A stretch of DNA of 64,000 nucleotides. Origin: Devosia salina (GTDB taxonomy: Bacteria; Pseudomonadota; Alphaproteobacteria; Rhizobiales; Devosiaceae). Made by a program: the position numbers and the translations under genes. Position 1 is the first letter of the stretch; every line of letters starts with the position of its first letter. Below the pieces are notes generated by a model, which ran no database searches, was not told the origin of the DNA, and was given only the letters and a program-made list of their open reading frames with translations. The stretch spans positions 4,232,376-4,296,375 of the forward strand of contig NZ_CP080590.1 of assembly GCF_019504385.1 (NCBI RefSeq), in the 5' to 3' direction. Of this stretch, positions 63,361 to 64,000 are shown in pieces.

Positions 63361-64000
63361 GTATGGTAGCGGCGCAAGGATTTTCGCCATTGTTCTGTCA
63401 CATGACTATTTTGCAACGGTCGTCCTGGCGTGAGAACGAAGGGTGAAGGCTGCGTTTTAGTGAGGCATGCCAATGGCTTGTGGCATTGGCGGTCCGGGAG
63501 TGACAAGCACTCGGCCGGTGTGGTTCGCAGTCAGGTGGAATTTTTTTTTACCATGACCAACCCGGCTAAGTGTTCGAATCTGCCTTGAGTCACAGGCTCT
63601 TGCCGGACCCTTGTTTTGGGCGGCGGGCAGCGGCGAAAAACAGCTCTCCGAGTCAAGTCCCTATTTCAACGATTCACGTGTTGCGGGTCCAATTTCGAGC
63701 CTCTAATGTACTTTGGCCGGCGGGGAAAAGAGGGGTGGAACGACCCTCCCTAACCCGGCGGTGAGCCTCCTTCAGGCGGCTCGGGACTTGGGGCAATTCC
63801 GGCAGTCCTGCCGGCAATTTCAGCCAGTGATTTTTGTATGGGGTGCTTTCGGGCAGCCGGTCAAATTTGAGTTGGCAGCGTTCATTCGACCGTCGGCCGG
63901 GGCAGGCCGGGTTCAAGTGAAAGGTCAAGAGGGAAGCGGCGACACCAGCGGTCGCCGGACAGATTAAGTGCGTCCGCGTGTCGGACGCAGGGGCGAAGCC
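63361..64000 (+). promoter_or_regulatory. Gene-free leader, probably of dnaA beyond the window
   Basis: About 640 bp without a credible gene. It holds a run of nine T (63541-63549), four GANTC methylation-type sites within 100 bp (63576, 63587, 63650 and 63671) and, close to the edge, a perfect 8-bp hairpin TGCGTCCG-CGTGT-CGGACGCA (63969-63989). Position after rpsT points to the promoter and long untranslated leader of dnaA. I found no exact DnaA box TTATCCACA, so there is no evidence for the origin itself here. Confidence 0.5.

Noticed and set aside
63541..63549. Run of nine T after rpsT as a terminator or small-RNA end
   Set aside because: The nearest stem (GAGTG-ACAAG-CACTC) ends about 30 nt before it, so no proper hairpin abuts the run.
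63713..63967. 84-codon open frames at the right end
   Set aside because: Low-quality composition, no ribosome-binding site, no recognisable protein; more likely leader sequence.
63284..64000. Replication origin
   Set aside because: No cluster of DnaA boxes or AT-rich unwinding region could be found by eye, and gene context alone is not enough.

Overview
The window reads as high-GC chromosome of an alphaproteobacterium of the Hyphomicrobiales, most likely Devosia or a close relative. This is inferred from protein character and gene order, not from a database search. Supporting signs are irr next to fabA-fabB, the ybbN / Lon-substrate-binding / Trm112 / ubiH block, PII-ammonium transporter genes next to ftsK, the ubiE-ubiB / mutM / rpsT cluster, an HWE-type histidine kinase, and clustered GANTC sites after rpsT. 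Most of the window is core housekeeping DNA; the less usual material sits at a few junctions.

Layout. 1-10 kb: the 3' part of infB, a TmrB-like ATPase, an L,D-transpeptidase lipoprotein, a DHFR-like protein, pnp, rpsO and an orphan sensor kinase. 10-15 kb: miaB, then a BrnT-type toxin with an HTH antitoxin, then phoH-ybeY-corC. 15-26 kb: a large FAD/Fe-S dehydrogenase, a LysR regulator, and a six-gene sugar-uptake operon (binding protein, two permeases, two Gfo/Idh/MocA oxidoreductases, ATPase). 26-28 kb: a small patch of two unrecognised membrane proteins, a duplicated segment and several repeats. 28-30 kb: a frameshifted phoD and tRNA-Gly. 30-40 kb: ybbN, LonSB protein, Trm112 and ubiH, then two successive glnK-amtB operons, each with a sigma-54-type promoter, then ftsK. 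40-48 kb: a repeat, an SRPBCC-ArsR pair with a nested palindromic operator, lolA, uppP, GST, queG, an SDR, a GNAT and a hydrolase. 48-54 kb: infC with a probable AUU start, a 34-residue membrane peptide, a nuclease, an NADP-binding protein with a divergent LysR, and an overlapping nat-ydeI-DUF1697-rbsK operon. 54-64 kb: irr, fabA-fabB, a minus-strand group (lipoprotein, dut, DUF2259, moeB, small gene), ubiE-ubiB, mutM, rpsT, and a 0.7-kb leader that probably belongs to dnaA.

How genes work together. Ammonium sensing and uptake is duplicated in tandem and looks nitrogen-controlled (NtrC-like dyads plus -24/-12 promoters). The sugar operon is a complete importer plus two oxidation enzymes. UbiE, UbiB and UbiH serve ubiquinone synthesis; FabA and FabB make unsaturated fatty acids beside the iron/heme regulator Irr.

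Repeats stand out. A copy pair of about 320 bp, in inverted orientation, brackets about 12 kb (28.06-40.28 kb). A related hairpin with a compensatory base-pair change lies beside the toxin-antitoxin pair. Several MITE/REP-like palindromic elements sit in gene gaps. I found no CRISPR array, prophage, transposase or clearly new multi-gene system.
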